DNA of 64,000 nt, from positions 372,001 through 436,000 of the forward strand of contig NZ_OOHJ01000022.1 in the NCBI RefSeq assembly GCF_900323885.1, read 5' to 3'. This stretch comes from [Actinomadura] parvosata subsp. kistnae (GTDB lineage Bacteria > Actinomycetota > Actinomycetes > Streptosporangiales > Streptosporangiaceae). This document shows, piece by piece, positions 51,403-58,963 of the stretch (positions within the stretch are counted from its first letter, which is position 1; every line of letters begins with the position of its first letter). Under the pieces are notes generated by a model that saw only the letters and a program-made list of their open reading frames with translations, was not told the origin of the DNA and made no database searches. Position numbers and translations under genes: made by a program.

Positions 51403-52945
51403 CGGCCAGGCACTCCTTGACGAAGACGGACAGCGGCTGCTGGTGCACCATCGGCAGGTTCCACTCGTTGTCGAGGTTCTCGGCGAGGTGGTGCACCCCG
51501 GCGAGTTCGCCGTCGCGGTAGTGGCGCACCACGGGGTGCAGGTAGCTGGCGTCGTAGGCGTGGGCGGCGTCGTTCTCGGTGACGCGCGGGACCGAGATGT
51601 CGAACGGGTCCGCGGTGTCGTGATCCTCCCCGTACTCCAGAGTGATGACGAACCGGTGCCCGGCAGGGCCGAGGCCGCCGTCGGCGACGTACGCCACCGG
51701 CACCTCCTCCTGGTACAGCGCGATGTCGCCGGCCACCGAGACCACGTCGCCGAGCACGCCGAACTGCTGCCACAGCGCCGACGACCGGTTCACCCTGGCG
51801 ATGATCGCGTCGCTGATCGCGTCGGGGGCCGCCGCGACCTCCTCGGCGGGCCAGGGGGTGTCGTGGTGGCGGGCGTTCAGGATGCGGTGCAGGGCGCGCG
51901 TCCCGTACCGGAAGCCGTGGATGAATCCGCTGGTGGAGCTCTTGAAGTCGCGCTGCTGGGTGAGCGTGCCGGTGAAGTAGAGGCCGGGCACGCCGGTCGA
52001 CTCGTACGACGGCGTCTGCTCGGGGAACCGGTCGTTGATCACCATCGGCGGGCGGCAACTGTCGTCGAACACCGACGCGTCGAACCGGAACCCGGTGCAC
52101 GCGATGACCCGGTCGTAGAACAGCTCGCGCAGCGCCTCCACGGTGCGCGCGTAGCGGAACAGCACCCGGTAGGTGCCGTCGTCGCGGCGTTCGATGCTCT
52201 CCACCGTGCCGTCCAGCACGGAGTTCTGGGACTTGAGCTGGTAGCTGTCGAGGAAGTTGTTGTTCACCGCGCGCAGGTGGCCGACGTAGTGCGACTGCCA
52301 GGCCATCCTGATGGAGTGCGGCCCGGCGACGTGGATGACCGCCGCCCGCTCCATCAGCGCGTCCGCGGTCTCGAAGCCCGAGTTGCCCTTGCCGATGATG
52401 AGCACGCGCTGGTCGGTGAAGGTGCGCGGGTCGGTCTCGAACGTGTCGTAGCGCTCGGCGGTCTCGATGCCGGGGATCGGCGGGACGTACAGCTGGGAGA
52501 CGCCGGTGGCCATGACCAGGCGGCGGGCCCGCCACGAGCGCCCGTCCTGGTCGACGGCGGTGAAGCCGTCGGCGTCGCGGCCGATCCGTACGACGTCGGT
52601 GCCATATTGCACCCGCACGCCGGTCGCCCGCGCGAAGTCGGACAGGTAGCGCAGGAAGTCGTCGGCCTGCGGGAAGTAGCGCTCGGTGTAGCGGGTGAAC
52701 AGCAGCTCCGGGTCGTCGCTCAGCAGCGAGTTCCAGTCCATCCGCAGCCGCAGCTCCGGATCCTCGTACCCGGTGTGGACCTTGTTGATGGAAATGAGCC
52801 GGCGGTGCCGCGGGAACCTGGTGAAGAAGGTTCCGGGACCGCTTCCGCGTTCCAGGACGACATAGTCATGACCGTCGCGTTCGAGGAGGGAGGCCAGCTG
52901 CAGACCGGCCGGCCCGGCACCGATGATCAGGTAGTCGTGCGCCAT
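51392..52945 (-). CDS. flavin-dependent monooxygenase / FAD-NAD(P)-binding protein
   Basis: 517 residues. Two Rossmann motifs are clear: YLIIGAGPAGLQLASLLERDG for FAD at the N-terminus and VLIIGKGNSGFETADAL for NAD(P)H. VIACTGFRFD and GLYFTGTLTQQRDFKSSTSGFIHGFRYG complete a class B-like or FOXRED2-like layout. The C-terminal 150 residues are less typical. It probably hydroxylates an aromatic product of the lyase/ligase route; the substrate is inferred from context only. ATG at 52945, 62 bp from the divergent lyase gene. Confidence 0.8.
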   Translation of the reverse strand: MAHDYLIIGAGPAGLQLASLLERDGHDYVVLERGSGPGTFFTRFPRHRRLISINKVHTGYEDPELRLRMDWNSLLSDDPELLFTRYTERYFPQADDFLRYLSDFARATGVRVQYGTDVVRIGRDADGFTAVDQDGRSWRARRLVMATGVSQLYVPPIPGIETAERYDTFETDPRTFTDQRVLIIGKGNSGFETADALMERAAVIHVAGPHSIRMAWQSHYVGHLRAVNNNFLDSYQLKSQNSVLDGTVESIERRDDGTYRVLFRYARTVEALRELFYDRVIACTGFRFDASVFDDSCRPPMVINDRFPEQTPSYESTGVPGLYFTGTLTQQRDFKSSTSGFIHGFRYGTRALHRILNARHHDTPWPAEEVAAAPDAISDAIIARVNRSSALWQQFGVLGDVVSVAGDIALYQEEVPVAYVADGGLGPAGHRFVITLEYGEDHDTADPFDISVPRVTENDAAHAYDASYLHPVVRHYRDGELAGVHHLAENLDNEWNLPMVHQQPLSVFVKECLADAG

Positions 52946-52968
52946 GTGCCGGACGCTACGGACGCAAT

Positions 52969-53000
52969 CTCAGAGGTTTCTGAGAAACCGCGCCTATCGT
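52969..53000. promoter_or_regulatory. divergent operator and leaderless promoter between the lyase and monooxygenase genes
   Basis: GGTTTCTGAGAAACC at 52975-52989 is a perfect palindrome around a 3-nt centre, nested with CTCAGA/TCTGAG (52969-52974 and 52979-52984). TATCGT at 52995-53000 ends exactly 7 nt before the lyase ATG. A regulator binding the palindrome would cover both promoters in this 62-bp gap. Confidence 0.55.
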
Positions 53001-53007
53001 CGGGATC

Positions 53008-54510
53008 ATGACCGCAGCCGAAAGCCTGACCAGCACCAGTGTCGATCTCGATGCCCCGCTGACGGCCGCCGACCTGCGCCGCGCCGCGTCGCCGGTCTCC
53101 GTCGTGGCCGGCGACGGCGTGCGCGCCCGCGTCGAGCGCGGCCGCGCCTTCCTGCGCGACGTCCTGAACGAGGAGGAACGCCCGGTGTACGGCGCCACCA
53201 CCGGCTTCGGCGCCCTGGTCGGCTTCCCGGGCCGGCAGGAGCAGGCCGACCAGTGCGACAACACGCTCGCCCACCTCGGCGCCGGCCAGGGCCCCGACCT
53301 GGACCCGGTCGTGTGCAGGGCCGCGCTCCTCGTCCGGGTGTGGTCCCTGGCGCAGGGCGTGTCCGGGGTGTCGGCGCACGTGGTGGACGGGCTCGCCGCG
53401 ATGTTCGCGACGACGTTCGTGCCGGCGATCCCGCGTTACGGCTCGGTCGGCGCGAGCGGCGACCTGATCCCGCTCGCGTACGCCGCCCAGGCGCTGCGCG
53501 GCCGGGGGGACGCCTACGCCGATGGGCAGCGCATGCCGGCGTCCGAGGCGCTGCGCCGGACCGGGCTGACGCCGCTGACGCTCGACGGCCGCGACGCGCT
53601 CGCGCTCGTCAACGGCACCTCGCTCACCACCGCCGCGACCGCGCTGGCCCTCGACTCCGTCCGCGCCTCCCACCGGGCGCTCCAGGCGCTCACCTGCCTG
53701 CTGGCCGACCTGCTCGGCTGCGACCCCGGTTTCCTCGACCCGCGCCTGATGAGCGCGTACGGCCACCGCGGCGCCATCGACGTCGCCACGCGCATGCGCG
53801 AGACGCTGGCCGGAACCACCCCGTCGGGCACGCGGGCGTTACAGGAGCCGTACAGCATCCGCTGCTCCCCGCAGCTGCTGGGCGCGGCCGAGGACGCCCT
53901 GCGTTACGCCGGCGGCGTCGTCGCGGCCGACCTGTCCAGCGTGAGCGACAACCCGCTCTTCTTCCCCGCCGACGACCTCGTGGTGCACGGCGGCAACTTC
54001 TTCGGCCAGCCGGCCGCGTTCGCCTCCGACGTCCTCGCGATGGTCACCGCCCAGCTCGGCAACCTCGCCGAACGGCAGCTCGACCTCCTGGTCGATCCCA
54101 CCCGCAACGGCGGACTGCCCCCGATGCTCGCCGCCGGCCCCGGCCGCCAGCACGGCATGCAGGGCGTGCAGCTCGCCACGACCGCCCTCGTGGCCGAGCT
54201 CCGTCACGCCGCCCTGCCGGCCGGCATGCAGAGCCTGCCGACGAACCTGCACAACCAGGACGTGGTGCCGTTCGGCACGCAGGCGGCGCTCCGGGCGTAC
54301 GACATGGCCGCGCTGCTGGCCCTGCTGTGCGGCTCCCTGGCGGTCGGCCTGCGCCAGGCCGCCCACGTCGGCGCCCGCCGCCCCACCTCCCCGGCCTGCG
54401 CCGCCCTGCTCGACACGCTGTCGGAGGCCGTCCCGCCGATCGACCCCGACCGCCCGCTCGACGCCGACGTCCGCCGCGCCGCCGCCCTCCTGACCACGGA
54501 GCTGCCGTGA
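53008..54510 (+). CDS. tyrosine ammonia-lyase-like MIO enzyme
   Basis: 500 residues. The MIO cofactor triad Ala149-Ser150-Gly151 (GSVGASGDLIPLAY) and catalytic Tyr61 (VYGATTGFG) are present, as are NGTSL, the YSIRCSPQ loop and LSSVSDNPLF. The substrate-selectivity pair is His89-Leu90 (DNTLAHLGAG), as in Rhodobacter tyrosine ammonia-lyase, whereas histidine lyases have Ser-His and phenylalanine lyases Phe-Leu. The expected reaction is tyrosine to 4-coumarate and ammonia, in line with the nearby CoA ligase. Histidine or phenylalanine activity is less likely. Leaderless start. Convergent with the mannan importer (3-bp gap). Confidence 0.82.
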   Translation: MTAAESLTSTSVDLDAPLTAADLRRAASPVSVVAGDGVRARVERGRAFLRDVLNEEERPVYGATTGFGALVGFPGRQEQADQCDNTLAHLGAGQGPDLDPVVCRAALLVRVWSLAQGVSGVSAHVVDGLAAMFATTFVPAIPRYGSVGASGDLIPLAYAAQALRGRGDAYADGQRMPASEALRRTGLTPLTLDGRDALALVNGTSLTTAATALALDSVRASHRALQALTCLLADLLGCDPGFLDPRLMSAYGHRGAIDVATRMRETLAGTTPSGTRALQEPYSIRCSPQLLGAAEDALRYAGGVVAADLSSVSDNPLFFPADDLVVHGGNFFGQPAAFASDVLAMVTAQLGNLAERQLDLLVDPTRNGGLPPMLAAGPGRQHGMQGVQLATTALVAELRHAALPAGMQSLPTNLHNQDVVPFGTQAALRAYDMAALLALLCGSLAVGLRQAAHVGARRPTSPACAALLDTLSEAVPPIDPDRPLDADVRRAAALLTTELP

Positions 54511-54513
54511 AGG

Positions 54514-55365
54514 TCACTTGGCCGCGCCCTGCGTCAGGCCGTTGTAGATGAAGCGCTGAAGCAGCAGGAACACGGCCAGCGTCGGGACGATCACCAGGAT
54601 CGCCCCGGCCGAGATGTTCTCCCAGTGCGCCCCGAACGGCCCCTTGAAGCGGAACAGGGACGTGGAGATCGTGCCGAGGCTCTGGTCCGGCATGTAGAGG
54701 AACGGGATGTAGAAGTCGTTGTAGACGGCGATGCCCTTGACGATGACGACGGTCGCGACGGCCGGCTTGAGCAGCGGGAGGATGATCTTCCGGTAGATCG
54801 TGAACGAGGAGGCGCCGTCGAGGCGGGCGGCCTCGTCCACGGAGATCGGGATGCTGCGGATGAACTGCAGGAAGATGTAGATCGCGACGATGTCCGTGCC
54901 GAGGTACAGCATGATCGGGGCGAGGCGGGTGTTGAAGAGGCCAAGCTGGTCAATGACCTGAAATGTCGTGACCTGGGTGGTGATGCTGGGCACGAGCGTC
55001 GCGAACAGGAACAGCGCGACGATGAGCTTCTTGAGGCGGAAGGTGAAGCGGTCGATCGCGTACGCGGCCGCGGACCCGATGAACACCGTGCCCGTGATCG
55101 AGACGACCAGGATGACGAACGTGTTGAGCGCCGCCTCCGCCATCCGCCCCTTCTCGAAGGCGGTGACGTAGTTGGCCAGGTTGAGCCAGTCGCCGGGCGG
55201 CGTCAGCGGGCCGCTGCCGGCGGCCAGCTCGTCGGAGGTCTTCAGCGAGGTGAGCAGCACCACCCCGAGCGGCAGCAGCACGACCACGCTCGCCGCGATC
55301 AGCGACACGTACTTGAGGGCGCTCGCCACTCTGCTCGCCACACTGGCGCGCACTACGGTCGTCAC
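54514..55365 (-). CDS. sugar ABC transporter permease, MalG type, mannan locus
   Basis: 283 residues with six membrane segments, among them YVSLIAASVVVLLPLGVVLL and LIVALFLFATLVPSITTQV. The EAA loop is SVDEAARLDGASSFTIYRKIILPLLKP. GTG start at 55365 overlaps the stop of the preceding permease by 4 nt. It forms an importer with the two genes upstream; no ATPase gene is nearby. Probable cargo is manno-oligosaccharides, inferred from the neighbouring mannosidase and mannanase. Confidence 0.9.
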   Translation of the reverse strand: MTTVVRASVASRVASALKYVSLIAASVVVLLPLGVVLLTSLKTSDELAAGSGPLTPPGDWLNLANYVTAFEKGRMAEAALNTFVILVVSITGTVFIGSAAAYAIDRFTFRLKKLIVALFLFATLVPSITTQVTTFQVIDQLGLFNTRLAPIMLYLGTDIVAIYIFLQFIRSIPISVDEAARLDGASSFTIYRKIILPLLKPAVATVVIVKGIAVYNDFYIPFLYMPDQSLGTISTSLFRFKGPFGAHWENISAGAILVIVPTLAVFLLLQRFIYNGLTQGAAK

Positions 55366-56309
55366 GGGGTCACCCTTTCTTCGGGGACGATCCGCCGCTG
55401 CACCCACGCCACCAGCAGGATGATGACGAGGAGCACGACGGCGGCGGCCGAGGCCAGGCCGGTCTTGTCGAAGCGGAAGGCGAGCTTGATGGTCTGGATG
55501 ACGAACGTCTCGCTCGCGCCGGCGCCGCCGGTCATGATGTACGGGATCTCGAAGACCGACAGGCAGCCGGAGATCGCCAGGATCGCGGTCAGCCCGATGA
55601 GCGGGCGCAACGAGGGCACGATGATGAAGCGGAACTGCTGCCACCGGTTGGCCCCGTCGAGCTCGGCGGCCTCGTACAGCTCCGGCGCGATCGACTGGAT
55701 GCCGCCGAGGAAGAGCACGAAGTTGAGCCCCATGTAGCGCCACACCGAGACGCCGGCCAGCGAGTAGTTGACCAGGTCGGGGTCGCCGAGCCACAGGTGC
55801 TCGCCGCCGACGCCGAACAGCTTCAGCACGGTGTCGAACGTCCCCCCTTCCTGGAAGAAGTAGAGGAAGACGAAGCCGATCGCGACCCCGTTGATCAGGT
55901 AGGGGAAGAACAGGATGCCCTTGAACAGGTTGCGGAAGCGGGTGTTGAAGCTGAGGACGGTGGCGAAGTACAGCGCGAGCACGATCTGCAGCACGGCGGC
56001 GCCGAGGTAGTAGGCGCTGGCGACGAAGACCTTGAACAGCTCGGGGCGGGTGAAGATCTCGACGTAGTTCTCGAGGCCGGTGAAGGTGTAGTCGGGGCTG
56101 ACGCCGTCCCAGTCGGTGAAGCTGTAGACGACCATGTTGACGATCGGCACGTACGAGAAGGTGATGAGGAGGGCCAGCGGCACGAGCAGGAACATCCACG
56201 GCGTCAGGCGCTGCCTCCAGCCGTGGCGCGGCCGCTGCCTGGAGTGCCGCGCCGCGTCCCGCGGGGCTCCCGCGGAGCCACGTCTCAGGGATGACGAGAT
56301 CGGTGTCAT
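55362..56309 (-). CDS. sugar ABC transporter permease, MalF type, mannan locus
   Basis: 315 residues. After a basic N-terminus (HSRQRPRHGWRQRL), six membrane segments start with TPWMFLLVPLALLITFSYV. The EAA motif is ELYEAAELDGANRWQQFRFIIVPSLRP. ATG at 56309 with GAAAGG upstream. It partners the MalG-type permease and the solute-binding protein, 68 bp after the latter. Confidence 0.9.
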   Translation of the reverse strand: MTPISSSLRRGSAGAPRDAARHSRQRPRHGWRQRLTPWMFLLVPLALLITFSYVPIVNMVVYSFTDWDGVSPDYTFTGLENYVEIFTRPELFKVFVASAYYLGAAVLQIVLALYFATVLSFNTRFRNLFKGILFFPYLINGVAIGFVFLYFFQEGGTFDTVLKLFGVGGEHLWLGDPDLVNYSLAGVSVWRYMGLNFVLFLGGIQSIAPELYEAAELDGANRWQQFRFIIVPSLRPLIGLTAILAISGCLSVFEIPYIMTGGAGASETFVIQTIKLAFRFDKTGLASAAAVVLLVIILLVAWVQRRIVPEERVTP

Positions 56310-56377
56310 CTCTGCCTTTCTTCGGTCGGCGCGCGGTGCCGGCGCGCCTGGTCGGGCCGGCACCACGGGCGGGGGTG

Positions 56378-57685
56378 TCAGGCGGCGGCCTGCCGGCCGG
56401 CCTTCCACCGGGCGGACAGGTCGGCGAGCACGCTGTTCAGGTCGCCCTTGGCGGCGCCGCGGGCGACGTCGATGAGCTTCTGCCGGTAGTCGGGCGCCTT
56501 GATCCCGACCTCGGACTCCTTGTCGATGGTGTCGACGAGGATGCGCTGGTCGGTCTCCAGCTCGATGAGCTTGACGCCGGCGTCGCTGTACGGCTTCAGC
56601 GCCGACGGCAGCGGGTCGGACTTGACCGGCGAGACGCCCTGGTTGGTGGCGGAGAAGCCGGACTTGTCGACGAACCAGTCGAGCCAGGCCCGCGCCGCCG
56701 CCTTGTTCGGGGAGTGGCTGTTGACCGCGTACTGGTAGTCGGGGTTGAGCACCGAGCAGAACGAGCCTCCGACCTGGGATGGGAAGGGCATGAACGCGAT
56801 CGAGTCGGGGCTCTGGCCGGCCGTGGTGGCGGCGGCCCGCATCTGCGGGATCGCCCAGGAGCCGAGCCACATCGCGCCGATCTTGCCGGTGGCGATGAAC
56901 TTCTTGGAGTCCTCCCAGTTGGTGGTGGTCGGGTCCTTCTCGGTGAGCTGCTGGTGCACGGCGTTGAACAGCAGGGAGTCGATGACGTTGAGGTCCTTGC
57001 CGGGGGCCCACGGATCGCCGGTGGCCATCGCCGCCTCGGCCTTGGTGTCGCAGGTGACCGAGCCGTTGGCGTTGGTCCAGTTGGTGAGCGGCCAGCCGTC
57101 CTTGTAGTTGGTGTAGAGCGGGGTGGCGCCGGTCTTGTCCTTGACGGCCTTCAGCCCGGCGAGGAACTCCTCCGGCGTCTTGGGCCAGTCGGTGACGCCG
57201 GCCTTGGCCCACAGGTCCTTGTTGTAGACGAAGCCGTTGGCCGAGGCGAAGGAGACGATGCCGTACACCTGGTCCTTCACGGTGCCGGACTGGATGAACT
57301 TGTACTTCTGCGACAGCTCGGCGGCCGAGCCGAGGGGGGCGAAGAACTTCGGGTAGTCGCCCTTGGCGATGTTGTTCGGGATCAGCAGCACGTCACCGTA
57401 GTTCTCGGTGTTCATGCGGATCTTGACTTCGCCCTCGTAGTCGGTGATCGCCTCGAACTTCACCTGGACGCCGGGGTAGACCTTGGCGAAGTCGTCGGCG
57501 TACTTCTTCATCGTGCCGTCGTTCACCAGGTCGGTGCGGTTGGTCAGTACGGTGATCTCGCCGGAGACCTTCGACGGGTCGCTCGCCGCCGTGGCGGGCG
57601 CCGTGCTCCGTCCGCTGCCGCCGCAGGCGGCGGCCAGCGCCGCGGTCACCGCGAGGGCCAGACCGGTCAGCGCAAGTCTGCGCAT
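56378..57685 (-). CDS. sugar ABC transporter solute-binding lipoprotein, mannan locus
   Basis: 435 residues. Signal MRRLALTGLALAVTAALAAAC with a lipobox cysteine. Family 1 solute-binding protein: ITVLTNRTDLVNDGTMKKYADDF, YGDVLLIPNN, IGAMWLGSWAIPQM, and a typical C-terminal helix region. ATG at 57685 after AGGAGA. Unlike the importer at 27.4 kb it is intact. Its promoter region carries the operator CTAGAGCGGTTTAG, shared in form with the mannosidase/mannanase promoter. Confidence 0.92.
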   Translation of the reverse strand: MRRLALTGLALAVTAALAAACGGSGRSTAPATAASDPSKVSGEITVLTNRTDLVNDGTMKKYADDFAKVYPGVQVKFEAITDYEGEVKIRMNTENYGDVLLIPNNIAKGDYPKFFAPLGSAAELSQKYKFIQSGTVKDQVYGIVSFASANGFVYNKDLWAKAGVTDWPKTPEEFLAGLKAVKDKTGATPLYTNYKDGWPLTNWTNANGSVTCDTKAEAAMATGDPWAPGKDLNVIDSLLFNAVHQQLTEKDPTTTNWEDSKKFIATGKIGAMWLGSWAIPQMRAAATTAGQSPDSIAFMPFPSQVGGSFCSVLNPDYQYAVNSHSPNKAAARAWLDWFVDKSGFSATNQGVSPVKSDPLPSALKPYSDAGVKLIELETDQRILVDTIDKESEVGIKAPDYRQKLIDVARGAAKGDLNSVLADLSARWKAGRQAAA

Positions 57686-57841
57686 CTCACACCATCTCCT
57701 AAGGGAAGCACCGGGGTTGCGGTGAACAGTGGCATGTCGCGTTTAGGCGTAAAAGGGACGAAGCACTGAAGATACATAACCGTTACAAGGTGTTCAGTTC
57801 AGTCGTCGATCGACATGTCTGATGAGCTGGGAAAACTACTA

Positions 57842-57855
57842 CTAGAGCGGTTTAG
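57842..57855. promoter_or_regulatory. LacI-type operator upstream of the mannan importer
   Basis: CTAGAGCGGTTTAG, a pseudo-palindrome with central CG, inside a wider CTACTA...TAGTAG inverted repeat. It matches CTAGACCGTTTTAG at 61498-61511 in 12 of 14 positions. It lies 157 bp upstream of the solute-binding-protein start, just beyond the lacI stop. Confidence 0.6.
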
Positions 57856-57898
57856 TAGCCGTAGGGCATGCGAGGGCCGCGTCCGGTGACAAGCGGGG

Positions 57899-58963
57899 TC
57901 AGTGGGCCCGGGCGGTGGTGCCGCGCGGGACGAGCACGGGCGTCGGCACCGCGCCCACCTCCGCGTCGCCGTGGTCGATGAGGTCCATGAGGCGGCGCGT
58001 GACCTCGGCGCCGAAGGCGAAGACGTCGTGGCTCATCGCCGACAGCGGCGGATGCGTGAGCCGGCAGAGCTGGGAGTCGTCCCAGGCCAGCAGCGACAGC
58101 TCGGCGGGCACGGACACGCCCATCTCGGTCGCCACCGACAGGCCGGCCACGGCCATGATGTCGTTGTCGTACAGGATGGCCGTGGGCCGCTGGGCGCTGG
58201 CCAGCAGCGCCCGCGTGGCGCGGGCGCCCTGCTCGCCGGAGAAGTCGGTGGGCAGGATCCGGCCGGGCTCGAGGTTGAGGTCGGCGACCGCCTTGGCGAA
58301 CGCCTCGCTCCTGATCATGCTGTGACCGAGCGTGGCGGGGCCGCCCACCCGCGCGAGCCGCCGGTGCCCGAGCGCCGCCAGGTAACGCACCGCCTCGGTG
58401 ACCGCCGCGCCGTCGTCGGTCCAGACCGACGGCAGCCCGCCGGTCAGGTCGGGATGCCCGACGGCGATCACCGGCAGCCCCAGCGCCGCGATCGGCGCCA
58501 CGCGCGGGTCGTCGACGGTGAAGTCGACCATGATGGAGCCGCTGATCTGCTTGCTGCGCCCCCACCCGTCCAGAACGCCGATCTCCTCATCGACGTCGTG
58601 CACGAGCCGCAGCAGCAGCGAGTACGACCGCTCGACCAGCACGCTCTCGATGCCGGAGACGAACTCCATGTAGAACGGCTCCAGCCCCAGCATGCGGGCC
58701 GGCCGGGCGATGACCAGCCCGATGTTGCTGACCTGCGTGGCGGCCGACGACAGGGAGCGGGCCGCCTGGTTGGGCAGCCAGCCCAGCTCGCGGGCGGCCT
58801 TGAGCACCTTCTCCCGCGTGGCCGCGGACACGCCCGGCTTGTCGTTCATCGCCAGCGACACCGAGCCCTTGGACACTCCGGCGCGCGCCGCGACCTCGGC
58901 GATCGTCACCTTCCCACCCGGGCGGGCGGCAGCTCTCATGGCCGGTCCCATGGGCGGTCTCAT
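57899..58963 (-). CDS. LacI-family regulator of the mannan locus
   Basis: 354 residues. The helix-turn-helix and hinge are VTIAEVAARAGVSKGSVSLAMN and ARELGWLPNQAARSLSS; the ligand domain has GLVIARPARMLGLEPFY, ILYDNDIMAVAGLSVA, LSLLAWDDSQLCRLTHPPLSA. The ATG at 58963 overlaps the mannosidase stop in an ATGA junction, so it is co-translated with that gene; ATG at 58939 would give a more usual start but lose the coupling. It likely represses both mannan operons through the CTAGANCGNTTTAG site. Confidence 0.9.
   Translation of the reverse strand: MRPPMGPAMRAAARPGGKVTIAEVAARAGVSKGSVSLAMNDKPGVSAATREKVLKAARELGWLPNQAARSLSSAATQVSNIGLVIARPARMLGLEPFYMEFVSGIESVLVERSYSLLLRLVHDVDEEIGVLDGWGRSKQISGSIMVDFTVDDPRVAPIAALGLPVIAVGHPDLTGGLPSVWTDDGAAVTEAVRYLAALGHRRLARVGGPATLGHSMIRSEAFAKAVADLNLEPGRILPTDFSGEQGARATRALLASAQRPTAILYDNDIMAVAGLSVATEMGVSVPAELSLLAWDDSQLCRLTHPPLSAMSHDVFAFGAEVTRRLMDLIDHGDAEVGAVPTPVLVPRGTTARAH

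Noticed and set aside
54044..54517. Arg/Gly-rich 157-codon minus-strand frame inside the lyase gene
   Set aside because: Composition is that of a shadow frame, and it conflicts with the well-supported lyase.
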